64,000 nt of DNA, taken from the NCBI GenBank assembly GCA_903885375.1, contig CAISIK010000118.1, positions 62,001-126,000 of the forward strand. The letters run 5' to 3'. The position numbers and the translations under genes are program-made. This document shows, piece by piece, positions 52,224-61,130 of the stretch; position 1 is the first letter of the stretch; each line of letters begins with the position of its first letter. Source of the stretch: an uncultured Pseudomonadota bacterium. Its GTDB lineage: Bacteria; Myxococcota_A; UBA796; SXON01. Under the pieces are notes generated by a model. The model ran no database searches, was not told the origin of the DNA, and saw only the letters and a list, made by a program, of their open reading frames with translations.

Positions 52224-53624
52224 CTACACCACCGCGCGGGCCCCCACGAGGACGGCCCCTGCGCTCCCTGCCTCGTAGGAGCGCACCTCCTCGGCGCCGC
52301 CGGCCGCCAGCAGACCCCGGAGGGTAGCGGCGTCGCGCCGGATCATCGGCCAGTTCAACAGGTGGTCGAACACCAGCTCGTCGCCCGACGGGGCCATGCC
52401 CGTGACGACGAGCTTGCCGCCGGGCGCCAGCATCGTGAGCAGGGAGCGCACGAGCTTCACCGTTTCGCGCTCCGGGAGGTACTCGAGGAGCCCATCCACC
52501 ACCACCACATCCTGGGGCGGCAGGTCCGAGCGCCCCCGGCCCGCGCACACGAGCGAGAGATCGTCCTGCACCTGCTTGAGCTTCAGGCTGCGCGGGCGGG
52601 TGGCGAAGGCCTGCTCCACCACGCCGAGCGCCGCCCGCGAGCTCTCGATGCACACCACCTCGCCCGGCAGCCGGCCGAGGTTGGCGAACTCCTGGACGAG
52701 CGGCAGGGCGCTGTTCGCCCCGAGCGCAAGGACCCGCACGGGCGCCCGGCTCGGGAGCGACTCGGACACGAGCTGGGCCGCGAGCGCCCGCCGTTCGCGG
52801 AGCGCGCGCGAGGTGGGCAGATCGAGGAGCCAACCATCGAGCATCTCGCCGAGGGGCCCATCCCCCATCGGCTTGTGGGCCGCGATGTGCGCGATGGTCC
52901 AGCAGTCGCCGGCCCAGCCCTCCACCCGGTCGATCGCCATCTCGCCGAGGTGGGACCGCATCAGGTAGGGGTGCAGCTCCCGCGCGAGCTCCGCGCCCGA
53001 CGCGAGCTGCTCCGCCCGCGCGAGCCGGCCCGCCACGTTCTCGAACTCGCGCACGAAGGTGTGCAGGCCGGCCAGCAGCTTCTGCATGGCGGCCGCGCGA
53101 TCCCGCCGGATGATCGGCTCCACCTCCACGAGCCAGGCCTTCGTGCGCGCGGCGAGCGAGCGCGCCTGCTGCACCGCGGTTTCCCCCCCGGTGCCGGAGC
53201 CGCCGGCGAGCGCGCCCATCATCGCGGTGGTGGTGATGGACCGGCTGCGGTCGACCGCGAGGCCCGCCAGCGCCCGGTAGAACGCGGCGGAGAGGGGCGG
53301 ATCGGCGTCGAGCACCTTGAGGAGGCCGCCGCGGTCCCACCGTTGGCACACCGACGTTTCGGCGGCGCGCACGTCGGCCGTACGCACCTGCTCCTCGAGG
53401 AACCCCATCTCGCCGACCATCTGGCCGCGCCCCAGCACGTCGAGCACCACGGCGGGCTGCTGGCGACCGTCGATGATCTCGAGCTCGCCTTCCACCACCC
53501 GGAAGAAGTCGCCTCCGCGCTCCCCGCGACGGATCAGGTATTCGCCGCGCGCGAGGCGCACGGCAGTCGATACGGCCACGAGCCGTTCCCGGTCTCGCTC
53601 GTTGAGGCGGTCGAGAAAGTCCAC
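52224..53624 (-). CDS. Cyclic-nucleotide-binding domain fused to SAM methyltransferase
   Basis: A 466-residue fusion. Residues about 5-120 form a cNMP-binding domain (GEYLIRRGERGGDFFRVVEG; GQMVGEMGFLEEQVRTADV), with the phosphate-binding-cassette position GEMGFLEE..RTA close to the effector consensus. Residues about 150-280 are helical. The C-terminal domain (about 300-466) is a class I methyltransferase: VRVLALGANSALP, VVCIESSRAAL, VVVVDGLLEYLP and LAPGGKLVVTGMAP. The start is not certain; GTG at 53624 matches the domain edge, while an ATG at 53690 would run into the divergent gene. The methyl acceptor is unknown. Confidence 0.75.
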   Translation of the reverse strand: MDFLDRLNERDRERLVAVSTAVRLARGEYLIRRGERGGDFFRVVEGELEIIDGRQQPAVVLDVLGRGQMVGEMGFLEEQVRTADVRAAETSVCQRWDRGGLLKVLDADPPLSAAFYRALAGLAVDRSRSITTTAMMGALAGGSGTGGETAVQQARSLAARTKAWLVEVEPIIRRDRAAAMQKLLAGLHTFVREFENVAGRLARAEQLASGAELARELHPYLMRSHLGEMAIDRVEGWAGDCWTIAHIAAHKPMGDGPLGEMLDGWLLDLPTSRALRERRALAAQLVSESLPSRAPVRVLALGANSALPLVQEFANLGRLPGEVVCIESSRAALGVVEQAFATRPRSLKLKQVQDDLSLVCAGRGRSDLPPQDVVVVDGLLEYLPERETVKLVRSLLTMLAPGGKLVVTGMAPSGDELVFDHLLNWPMIRRDAATLRGLLAAGGAEEVRSYEAGSAGAVLVGARAVV

Positions 53625-53676
53625 CAGCCCGCCTATCCCGACGGCCCGCGTTAGGCGGCGCGCACAGAGGACGCCC

Positions 53677-54192
53677 ATGGAACTCGTCACCTCGCTGGTC
53701 GCACGTCTGCGAACCGCGCCCTACAACGACCGCGAAGCCATCAAGGCCGAAATGCTCGCCGCCATCGCCGGCCCCGACGGCAAGGCTGTTCGCGAGGCGC
53801 TCGAGAGCGCCAAGCGCGGCGAGCTCCTCGAGGTGCAGTGGGAGCTCGAGGAGGTGCTGGAGGCCACCGCCCCGGCCAAGCCCGCCGCAGCGCCCCCTCC
53901 GCCGCCGCCCGAGCCGCCGCCTGAACCGGCCGATCCCAACCGGCCGCTCACGGCGAAGGACCTCACCCTGGTGTACGACGACCCGCGCGGGCTCCTCCTG
54001 CACAAGAGCAAGGTGGGCGAGCGCTGGTTCGCCACGCAGGTCGATCCGCAAACCCGCCAGCCGCAGACCTTCGAGCTGCACGCCCAGGAGATCGCCCAGC
54101 TGCAGAAGCAGCTGGCCGGCTCGCCGTACTGGGTGCTCGGCGGCGCCAGCCCGATCGTGGCCGCCGCGAAGCCGCCGCTGGCCGGCCGGTGA
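53677..54192 (+). CDS. Hypothetical protein with Pro-rich linker
   Basis: A 171-residue protein of unknown function. The N-terminal 65 residues look helical (APYNDREAIKAEMLAAI; EVQWELEEVLEAT). They are followed by a run of Pro and Ala (about 70-92) and a C-terminal domain (DLTLVYDDPRGLLLHKSK; ERWFATQVDPQT). No signal peptide is seen. The ATG follows AGAGG. The stop overlaps the next gene (GTGA). It is divergent from the cNMP-methyltransferase gene over about 52 bases. Confidence 0.55.
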   Translation: MELVTSLVARLRTAPYNDREAIKAEMLAAIAGPDGKAVREALESAKRGELLEVQWELEEVLEATAPAKPAAAPPPPPPEPPPEPADPNRPLTAKDLTLVYDDPRGLLLHKSKVGERWFATQVDPQTRQPQTFELHAQEIAQLQKQLAGSPYWVLGGASPIVAAAKPPLAGR

Positions 54193-54659
54193 CCCGAGCG
54201 GAGTACGTCGACGCTGCCCGCGCGCGCGCCGACCTGCTCTACCGCGGAGAGGCCGTGGCCCATCGGAGCTGCGGCATCGCCCTCGCGGAAACGTTCGGCC
54301 TCCCCGGCGCCAGCTACCAGGCGCTCCGCCGGGGCGGCCTCACCGGGATGGGCACCTGCGGCGCGCTCCACGCCGGCCTCCTCGTGCTCGGCGAGCTGCT
54401 CGGCGATCCCGACCCGGCCGGCCCGCCCACGGCCGAGCTGAAGTCCGCCGCGGCCGCCTACCGGGTGTGGCTCGCCGCGGAGCTTCCGGGCTCCCCGGAG
54501 GACAGCTGCAACACCCGCACTCGCGAGTTCGCCGACTTCGCCGGGCGCCCCCGAGCGCTCCACTGCACCGCCCTCGCCGCCGCGGCCGCGGCCGGCGTGG
54601 CCGGCGTGCTCTGGGACCTCGGCCGTACCGTCCCCCTGCCCCAAGCCCCCCTTCGCTGA
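54189..54659 (+). CDS. C_GCAxxG_C_C family redox-type protein
   Basis: A 156-residue protein of the C_GCAxxG_C_C family: Cys in AHRSCGIALAETFGLP, the central GMGTCGALHAGLLVLGE (GCAxxG variant TCGALHAG), then DSCNTRTREF and RALHCTALAA. The spacing matches the family, whose members are thought to bind metal or act in redox, often near transporters or reductases. One family Cys lies in a changed context (TCG for GCA). The GTG start overlaps the previous stop. Confidence 0.75.
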   Translation: MTRAEYVDAARARADLLYRGEAVAHRSCGIALAETFGLPGASYQALRRGGLTGMGTCGALHAGLLVLGELLGDPDPAGPPTAELKSAAAAYRVWLAAELPGSPEDSCNTRTREFADFAGRPRALHCTALAAAAAAGVAGVLWDLGRTVPLPQAPLR

Positions 54660-54671
54660 GCCGGAGCCGCC

Positions 54672-55949
54672 GTGTCCACTGAACGTACCGCCACCCTCCT
54701 GCCCGCGCCGCATCCCGCCGTCTACATGGTGCTGTACGTGCCGTTCGGGGCGCTCGGCGGCTTTGTCACCGTTGCGCTCACCTTCCTCGCCACGCGGCAC
54801 GGAATGTCCATCACCGAGGGCTCCTTCCTCGGCGGCGCGCAGATGGTGTCGCAGTGGTTGAAGTGGATCTGGGCCCCCGCGGTCGACGTCTCGCTGTCCC
54901 CCAAGCGCTGGTACGTGATCTCCACCGTGCTCAGCGCCATCGGCGTGTTCGCGATGGCGGTGGTGCCGCTCGGCACGGAAACGCTGCCGCTCCTGCTGGT
55001 CATCGTCGGCGTGGCGAGCCTCGTGAACTCGGTCGTGGGCATGGCGATCGAGTCCATGCTCGCCCAGACGACCCGGCCGGGCCAGGAGGGCCGGGTGAGC
55101 GCGTGGTTCCAGGCCGGCAACCTCGGCGGAAGCGGGCTCGGCGGCGGTCTGGGTCTCTTCCTCCTGCAGAGCCTCGCCGAACCCTGGATGGCGGGCGCCA
55201 TCATGGGCGCGCTCTTCCTCGCCTGCGCGAGTTGCCTCGTGTTCGTGCCCGACGTGGTTTCGCACCGCTCCGAAGGCGGCGCGGTGGGCGCAGTGCGCTC
55301 CGTCATTGGCGACATCCGGGAGCTCGCGAAGGCCCGCGGCGGGCTCCTCGCGGCGCTCCTCTGCTTCCTCCCCATCGGCACCGGCGCAGGTCAGGGCGTG
55401 CTCACCCAGGCCGCCGTGGCCGGGGTGTGGGGGGCGAGCGACATGGAAGTGGCGCTGGTCCAGGGCGCCGCGGCCGGTGTGGTCACCGCGCTCGGTTGTT
55501 TCGCCGGCGGCTGGGTGTGCGACCGTCTCCAGCCCCGCACGGCCTACGCCGCGATCGGGCTCCTGCTCGCGGGCGTCGGCGCCGCGATGGGCCTCTGCGC
55601 GCCGGGCAGCCCGCTCAACCCGAGCGGCGTGGCGCCCGTCACGCTCTACGTGGTCGGCAACCTCACCTATGCCTTCGTGGTGGGCCTCGCGTACGCGGCG
55701 TTCACGGCGGTGGTGCTCCAGGCCATCGGCCGCGGGTCCGCGGCCACGAAGTACAGCCTGTACGCCTCCCTCTCGAACTTCCCCATCTGGTGGCTGGGCC
55801 TCCTGCTCGGCCGCGCCGCCGACGAGTACGGCGCCGCGTCGATGCTGTACGTCGAAGCGGGCATCGCGGTGCTCGGCGTGCTGCTCTTCGTCGCCGTCGG
55901 GAAGGCGTGGCGCAACCGCGACGAGCCCTCCTCCGCCGTGCCGGTCTAG
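54672..55949 (+). CDS. MFS transporter, AmpG/PAT-like
   Basis: A 425-residue major-facilitator protein with about 12 transmembrane segments. The opening LYVPFGALGGFVTVALTFLA and WLKWIWAPAVD resemble the PAT (peptide/acetyl-CoA/AmpG) subfamily, where a 'K..W.P..D' element follows helix 2. The substrate cannot be told; AmpG imports muropeptides. It follows the redox-type gene by 12 bases. The start is GTG. Confidence 0.8.
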   Translation: MSTERTATLLPAPHPAVYMVLYVPFGALGGFVTVALTFLATRHGMSITEGSFLGGAQMVSQWLKWIWAPAVDVSLSPKRWYVISTVLSAIGVFAMAVVPLGTETLPLLLVIVGVASLVNSVVGMAIESMLAQTTRPGQEGRVSAWFQAGNLGGSGLGGGLGLFLLQSLAEPWMAGAIMGALFLACASCLVFVPDVVSHRSEGGAVGAVRSVIGDIRELAKARGGLLAALLCFLPIGTGAGQGVLTQAAVAGVWGASDMEVALVQGAAAGVVTALGCFAGGWVCDRLQPRTAYAAIGLLLAGVGAAMGLCAPGSPLNPSGVAPVTLYVVGNLTYAFVVGLAYAAFTAVVLQAIGRGSAATKYSLYASLSNFPIWWLGLLLGRAADEYGAASMLYVEAGIAVLGVLLFVAVGKAWRNRDEPSSAVPV

Positions 55950-55963
55950 GAAAGCGGACACCT

Positions 55964-55995
55964 CGCGGGGAGCAGGCTCGCCGCGCGCTCCCGCG
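55964..55995. terminator. Possible terminator hairpin between convergent genes
   Basis: CGCGGGGAGC pairs with GCTCCCGCG (one bulged G) across a 13-base loop, in the 82-base gap between the convergent stops at 55949 and 56032. No T-run follows. Confidence 0.3.
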
Positions 55996-56031
55996 CGCCC
56001 GATCGGCCCCCCCTTCCCGCGTGCGCCCGCT

Positions 56032-56973
56032 TCAGGCCAGCTTGCGGAGCCGGCACACGAAGAAACCTTCGAAGAACTCGCTGGGCGCCAGCCGAACCGC
56101 TTCGCGGAGGCCCGGGTGGAAGCGCTCGCCCTCCCACGACAGCACCGAGGGCCGGCGGTCGGGCGGCGCGGCGGGGATCGGCTCCACGACCGCATCCTCC
56201 CGGTGTTTGAGGAGCGCGCTCACCACGGCCTCGTTCTCCTCGGGCGCGAAGGTGCAGGTGCTGTACACCAGCACGCCGCCCGGCGAGAGCAGCTTCCACG
56301 CCGCCTGCAGCATGCTGCGCTGGAGGTGGTGGTACTTGCGGATCCGGGCCATCGACCAGTACCGCATCGCCCCGGGGTGGCGCAGGTCGAGCATCCCTTC
56401 GCCGCCACACTGCGCGTCAAGGAGGATGCGGTCGAAGGGGCCGGCCACGAACTTGTCCACGTACTGGCCCGGGTGGGCCGTGAGCGCGGCCACCTTCACG
56501 CCCAGCAGCTCCAGCACGTCGGCGAGCTTGTCGCTCCGGAGCGCGTCGTTCACGTGCAGCTCCAGCGCGTTCTGCACGAGCGCCGCCAGGTGCGAGGCCT
56601 TCCCGCCCGGGGCGGCGCACACGTCGAGGACCCGGTGGCCCGCCTCCGGCGCCAGGGCCACCGCCGGGATGAAGCTCGATGCGTTCTGGAGGAAGACCTC
56701 ACCGGCGGCGTGGGCGGGGGCGGCCACGACCGCCGCCTTGTCGCCGTGGAGGTGGTAGCAGTCCCGCGCCCAGGGAATGGGCTCGAACACGAGGTCGGAC
56801 GAAGCGAGCCCGGCGAGCGTGGCCGCGGGGTCGGACGCGCGGAGCGGGTTCACGCGCAGGCTCGATCGCAGGCGGCGCGAGAGGCGCTCCTCCACCGCCG
56901 CAGCAGGGAGCTGCAAGGCGGCGGCGGTTCGCTTGAGGAAGAGTTCCCGGTCGGGGTCGCGCGCGCGGGCCAT
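56032..56973 (-). CDS. rRNA cytosine-C5 methyltransferase, RsmB/RsmF-like
   Basis: A 313-residue NOL1/NOP2/Sun-family enzyme using SAM to form 5-methylcytosine in RNA. The SAM motif VLDVCAAPGGKASHLA, motif IV LLDAQCGGEG (usually DAPCSG) and motif VI YSTCTFAPEENE are present; Cys240 in the last is the probable catalytic nucleophile. No N-terminal NusB-like domain and no PUA tail are evident, so it is a compact form and the target site is uncertain. It is divergent from the decarboxylase at 57013, 39 bases away. Confidence 0.9.
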   Translation of the reverse strand: MARARDPDRELFLKRTAAALQLPAAAVEERLSRRLRSSLRVNPLRASDPAATLAGLASSDLVFEPIPWARDCYHLHGDKAAVVAAPAHAAGEVFLQNASSFIPAVALAPEAGHRVLDVCAAPGGKASHLAALVQNALELHVNDALRSDKLADVLELLGVKVAALTAHPGQYVDKFVAGPFDRILLDAQCGGEGMLDLRHPGAMRYWSMARIRKYHHLQRSMLQAAWKLLSPGGVLVYSTCTFAPEENEAVVSALLKHREDAVVEPIPAAPPDRRPSVLSWEGERFHPGLREAVRLAPSEFFEGFFVCRLRKLA

Positions 56974-57012
56974 TCTCGGGCGGTGCTATCCCGGCGCGGC
57001 TAAGGGGGCGGC

Positions 57013-58434
57013 GTGCCCAAGCGCCTACGCCCGCCCCGCTCGCTCGAGCTCTCCGAACCCGAATTCCGCGGGATGGTCGAGGCCAGCGTCGATCGGCTGG
57101 AGCTCTTCCTCCGCGACCTGCCGCATCGCCCCATGCACCACATGGACGGCGCCCAGCGGCTCGTCCGCTCCCTGCGTGAGCCCTGGCCCGAAGCCGGCGT
57201 GCCGTTCCGGCGGCTCCTCGGCACGCTTTTTGAGCGCGTCATCCCCTTCGGCCTGAACACGGCCGGCTCGGGCTACCTCGCCTACATCCCCGGCGGCGGC
57301 CTCGTGCACGCCGGCGTGGCCGACCTCATCGCCAACGTCACCAACCGCTACGTGGGCATCTGGCAGGCGGCGCCGGGGCTCGTGCAGCTCGAAACCAACG
57401 TGATCCGCTGGTTCGCGGAGCTGGTGGGCCTGCCGCCCGGCTCGGGCGGGCTCCTGACCACCGGTGGTTCCCTCGCCAACCTGGCGGCCGTGGTGGCCGC
57501 TCGGCACGACCGTCTCGGCGACCGCTTCGATGATGGCGTCGTCTACGTTTCCGAGCTGGTGCACCACTCCGTGTTCAAGGCCGCCCGCGTGGCCGGGTTC
57601 CGCGCCGACCAGGTGCGGAGCATCCCGGTGGACGAGGCCTTCCGGCTCGACGTGGTCCGGCTCCGCGAGGCCATCCGCGCCGACCGCGAGGCTGGCCTCC
57701 GGCCCGCCATGGTGGTGGCCTCGGCCGGCACCACCGCCACGGGGGCGGTCGATCCCCTCCCCGTCCTCGCCGACCTCTGCGCCGCCGAGAGCCTCTGGCT
57801 GCACGTCGATGGCGCCTACGGCGGCTTCTTCCAGCTCACCGCGCGGGGGCGCGCCGCGCTGGCGGGCATCGAGCGCGCCGACAGCGTCACGCTCGACCCG
57901 CACAAGGGGCTTTTTCTGCCCTACGGCACCGGCTGCATCCTCGTGCGTGACCTCGGCAAGCTGCGCGCCGCCCACCAGATCACCGCGAGCTACCTGCCCG
58001 TCGGCGAGCAGGACCCCGACTGCTGGGACTTCGCGGACCTCGGCCCCGAGCTCTCGCGCGACAACCGCGGGCTCCGGGTCTGGATCCCCCTGAAGATGCA
58101 CGGCGCCTCCGGCTTCCGCGCCCAGCTCGACGAGAAGCTCGACCTGGCCGAAGCCGCCTGCGCCCGCCTCCGCGAGCTGCCCCAGCTCGAGATCGTGGCG
58201 CCGCCCGATCTCTCCCTGTTCGCCTTCCGCGTGCGCGCCGACCTCCCTGGCAGCGGCGACCCCCTCACCCGCCGGCTCGCCAAGCGCGTGAACGCGAAGA
58301 ACCGCGTGATCGTGACCGGCGTCGAGGTGCACGGCCGCTGGCTCCTGCGGGTGTGCGTCCTCTCCTTCCGCACCCACGCCGCCGACCTCGCCGCCTTCCA
58401 CGAGGACGTGGTGGCGGCGCTCGCCGAAGACTGA
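57013..58434 (+). CDS. Group II PLP-dependent decarboxylase
   Basis: A 473-residue aromatic-L-amino-acid/glutamate-decarboxylase-type enzyme. The cofactor Lys298 is in LDPHKGLFLPYG. Other PLP contacts are TTGGSLANLAAVVAAR, SELVHHSVFKAARVAG and LHVDGAYGGF. HVDGAYGGF holds the Asp that binds the pyridine nitrogen. The N-terminal swap region (HRPMHHMDG) is short. The substrate cannot be read from sequence; the family decarboxylates Tyr, DOPA, Trp, His or Glu, and some members are not decarboxylases. The start is GTG. Confidence 0.88.
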   Translation: MPKRLRPPRSLELSEPEFRGMVEASVDRLELFLRDLPHRPMHHMDGAQRLVRSLREPWPEAGVPFRRLLGTLFERVIPFGLNTAGSGYLAYIPGGGLVHAGVADLIANVTNRYVGIWQAAPGLVQLETNVIRWFAELVGLPPGSGGLLTTGGSLANLAAVVAARHDRLGDRFDDGVVYVSELVHHSVFKAARVAGFRADQVRSIPVDEAFRLDVVRLREAIRADREAGLRPAMVVASAGTTATGAVDPLPVLADLCAAESLWLHVDGAYGGFFQLTARGRAALAGIERADSVTLDPHKGLFLPYGTGCILVRDLGKLRAAHQITASYLPVGEQDPDCWDFADLGPELSRDNRGLRVWIPLKMHGASGFRAQLDEKLDLAEAACARLRELPQLEIVAPPDLSLFAFRVRADLPGSGDPLTRRLAKRVNAKNRVIVTGVEVHGRWLLRVCVLSFRTHAADLAAFHEDVVAALAED

Positions 58435-58441
58435 CGGGGCG

Positions 58442-58456
58442 GCGCCGGCCGGGCGC
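58442..58456. terminator. Possible terminator hairpin between convergent genes
   Basis: GCGCC / GGCGC stem with five-base loop in the 21-base space between two convergent stops. It is short and has no T-run. Confidence 0.25.
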
Positions 58457-59151
58457 TACTCCTCGAAGCGGTAGCCCGTGCCGTGTACGGTGAGGATGTG
58501 GCGCGGGTCGGCGGGGGTGTCCTCCACCTTCTTGCGCAGCTTCAGGATCTGGTTGTCGACCGTGCGGGTGGCCATCGTGGGCGAGTAGCCCCACACGTGC
58601 TGGAGCAGGTCCTCGCGCGACACATCCTTGCCCCGGTGGGCGATGAGGTACTGGAGCACGCCCGACTCGTGGGTGGTCATGCGGTGCTCGACGCCCTCGC
58701 GGGTGAGGATGCGCCGACGCAGGTCGACCTCGTTGCGGCCGAAGCGGTAGACCTCGGGGGCTCGCGGCGCATCGGGCCGCGAACGCAGGCGGGCGCGCAC
58801 CCGCGCGATGAGCTCCCGCAGCGAGAAGGGCTTGCTCACGTAGTCATCGGCGCCGAGTTCGAGGCCCAGTACCCGATCGAGCTCAGCAGACTTCGCCGTG
58901 AGCAGGATCACGGGCACCTCGAAGTGCTCCGTCTTCACCTTGCGGAGCACGGACAGGCCATCCATGCCGGGGAGCATCACGTCGAGGATGATGCAGTCCG
59001 GGAGGTCGTCTTCGATCGCCTCGAGCGCCTTCTCCCCGGTGTCGCAGTGGGTGACCGAGAAACGTTCGTGCTCGAGGGCCGACACGAGCCCCATCGCGAG
59101 CGTTTCGTCGTCTTCCACCACCAGGATGCTCGCGCCAGAGGGTTCCGTCAT
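58456..59151 (-). CDS. OmpR-family response regulator
   Basis: A 231-residue two-component regulator. The receiver (about 8-122) has VVEDDE, phospho-acceptor Asp57 in IILDVMLPGMDG and Lys in YVSKPFSL. The winged-helix domain (about 135-229) has HVWGYSPTMATRTVDNQI and ends GTGYRFEE. The ATG at 59151 overlaps the histidine-kinase stop (ATGA); the upstream in-frame Met lies within that gene and is rejected. It is the last gene of the transpeptidase-kinase operon, so it probably responds to cell-wall or envelope state. Confidence 0.95.
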   Translation of the reverse strand: MTEPSGASILVVEDDETLAMGLVSALEHERFSVTHCDTGEKALEAIEDDLPDCIILDVMLPGMDGLSVLRKVKTEHFEVPVILLTAKSAELDRVLGLELGADDYVSKPFSLRELIARVRARLRSRPDAPRAPEVYRFGRNEVDLRRRILTREGVEHRMTTHESGVLQYLIAHRGKDVSREDLLQHVWGYSPTMATRTVDNQILKLRKKVEDTPADPRHILTVHGTGYRFEE

Positions 59152-61130
59152 GACTTTCTCCGAATTCGAAGGATGAACTTGGCTCCGCCGCCCACACCGT
59201 CTGCACATTCCACCTTGCCGCCGTGCAGGCGGGCGGTCTCTGCCACGAATGCCAGACCTAACCCGTGCCCTCCGGCCTTGCCCCGACCTTCCCCTTCCAC
59301 CCGACGGAAGCGTTCAAAAATCGATTTCCGCTGACCTACCGGGACACCGAGCCCGTCGTCCTCCACCTCCATCACCACGAACCGGCTCTGCAGGCGGCCC
59401 CGCAGCCACACCCGCCCGCCCTTGTCGCCCCGGCGGTACTTCAGCGCGTTGTCGAGCAGGTTGTTCAGCGCATCCCGCAACTGGACAGGAAGGACCTCAA
59501 CTTCACCTAGCTGGTGGGGCTCCACCTTCAAGACCATGCCGGCGGCGTCGAACCGTGGCATCCAGCTCGCGACGAGCTCCGTGAGCATCCGGTCGAGGTC
59601 CGTGCGGACACGAACGTCGTCTTCCGGGCGGGTGGCGGCCTTGATCACCTCGTTCACCCGTTCGGTGAGCCGCTCCGCCTCCTGCACGATGCGCCGGGCG
59701 AAGGTCTCGCGCTGCTGCTCGTCGCGGTAGGCGCCCATCTCCAGCGTTTCTGCCATCACCCGGATGCCGGCCAGCGGCGTCTTCAGCTCGTGGCTCACCC
59801 GGGCCACGAAGTCGCGCTGGCGCTCCAGCAGCGTCTCCTGCTGCCGATCCGCGCGGATGAGCGCAAGGAGGGCCGCGAACCCGATGGCAACGGCGATCGC
59901 GAACGGGGCGATGCGGGCGGCGTAGGCGGCGCGCACCTGCCGCACGGTGGCCATCGCCCCGCGGGTGAGCCCGCCGCGGAGGTGGGGCAGCAGGTGCGGG
60001 AAGGGCTCCTCCACCAGCACCTCGTCGCTGCTGCCGGCGATCACCTGCCCGCGCGCCGTACGGACGCTGTAGACGGCGGCGCGGCTGGGGCTCAGCATCA
60101 TCCGCGCGAGCTCGACCTGGTCGATCTGGATGCCGGCGTAGAGCTCGCCCACGCCGAGGCGCGACACGTAGACGAGCCAAGGCGGATCGCTGATCGGGTC
60201 GACGATCGCGCGCGGGAGCTCACCCGGCCCGGGGGTGGTCGGCCCGACGACGGTGTCGCGCTGGAACTCCCGCCAGACCGCCAGCCTCCGCTTCGCCCGG
60301 CTCACGAGCTCCTCCACATCCTCGGGCAGCTCGGCGCTGTCGCCGCCGTACTCGCGGAGGTCCTGGCGGATCGGGAAGTCCACCATACCGAGCGCGGTCT
60401 CCAACTCCGGACCGTCGAGCTGCGCGATCTCCTTGGCGATATCCACCACCCAGCTGGAGGCGATGTCGTCCCGGCCGCGCTGGTGGAAGGCGCGGGCCTG
60501 CTGGAGACGGAGCCCGGCGAGGAGGCGAAGGTCCAGACCCGCGCCACGCGCGCCGCTCACGGGGGCGGTGGCGGGCGCGAAGGAGCGGATCAGCTCGAGC
60601 GCCGCCTGCGGCAGGTCGGCGTCCAGGAGGTGCTGCGCGGCCTCGGAGGTGGCGAAGAGCCCGAGGTTCCGGTCGCTCGCGGAGCGGCAGCGGGTGGAGG
60701 CCGCGGCGAGCTCAAGCGGGTCGCGGACGGGAGCGGCGTTCGGCGGCGTGCTCATGCACGGCGCGGCCCGTAGCGTCGCGAGATCGGCCTCCACGGCCGG
60801 CGGGGGGTACACCAGCTCGTCGCGGTCCCAGATGTAGATGGCGTCCACGAGCGGCGCCTTTTCGCGCGCGCGGAGCTCGACGAGGGCGTATTCCTCGCCG
60901 CTCGTCAGGTCGCGGAAGATGGGGGCGAGCCACTCCGCGGCGAGGCGGGCCTCGACCACCTCCACGAACTCCGCCACCTGCTGCCGCATGAGCCGCTCGC
61001 GGTCGGCCGCGAAGTCCTCCTCGAAGCTGCGCGCCTCCTCCACGGCGAGCGCGCTCATCACGGCGAGCACCACCACGATGGCGAGGTACACGACCGGGCG
61101 CACGTACTTCCGCGGCCGGCGCGCGCTCAC
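59148..61130 (-). CDS. Membrane sensor histidine kinase with large periplasmic domain
   Basis: A 660-residue kinase. TM1 is about 12-30 and TM2 about 395-412. The periplasmic region is unusually large (about 360 residues), with no recognised sensor fold, a Cys pair and mostly helical content. The HisKA domain has His447 in RVSHELKTPLAGI. The HATPase has the N box NNLLDNALKY, G1 DDGLGV and G2 GGHGLGLAF. It autophosphorylates and passes phosphate to the downstream regulator. The GTG overlaps the kinase-like gene's stop. Confidence 0.93.
   Translation of the reverse strand: MSARRPRKYVRPVVYLAIVVVLAVMSALAVEEARSFEEDFAADRERLMRQQVAEFVEVVEARLAAEWLAPIFRDLTSGEEYALVELRAREKAPLVDAIYIWDRDELVYPPPAVEADLATLRAAPCMSTPPNAAPVRDPLELAAASTRCRSASDRNLGLFATSEAAQHLLDADLPQAALELIRSFAPATAPVSGARGAGLDLRLLAGLRLQQARAFHQRGRDDIASSWVVDIAKEIAQLDGPELETALGMVDFPIRQDLREYGGDSAELPEDVEELVSRAKRRLAVWREFQRDTVVGPTTPGPGELPRAIVDPISDPPWLVYVSRLGVGELYAGIQIDQVELARMMLSPSRAAVYSVRTARGQVIAGSSDEVLVEEPFPHLLPHLRGGLTRGAMATVRQVRAAYAARIAPFAIAVAIGFAALLALIRADRQQETLLERQRDFVARVSHELKTPLAGIRVMAETLEMGAYRDEQQRETFARRIVQEAERLTERVNEVIKAATRPEDDVRVRTDLDRMLTELVASWMPRFDAAGMVLKVEPHQLGEVEVLPVQLRDALNNLLDNALKYRRGDKGGRVWLRGRLQSRFVVMEVEDDGLGVPVGQRKSIFERFRRVEGEGRGKAGGHGLGLAFVAETARLHGGKVECADGVGGGAKFILRIRRKS

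Noticed and set aside
53721-56195. 824-codon open frame on the minus strand
   Set aside because: Antisense to the plus-strand genes at 53677-55949, with His/Glu/Gly/Arg-rich composition; their domains are clear and this frame has none.
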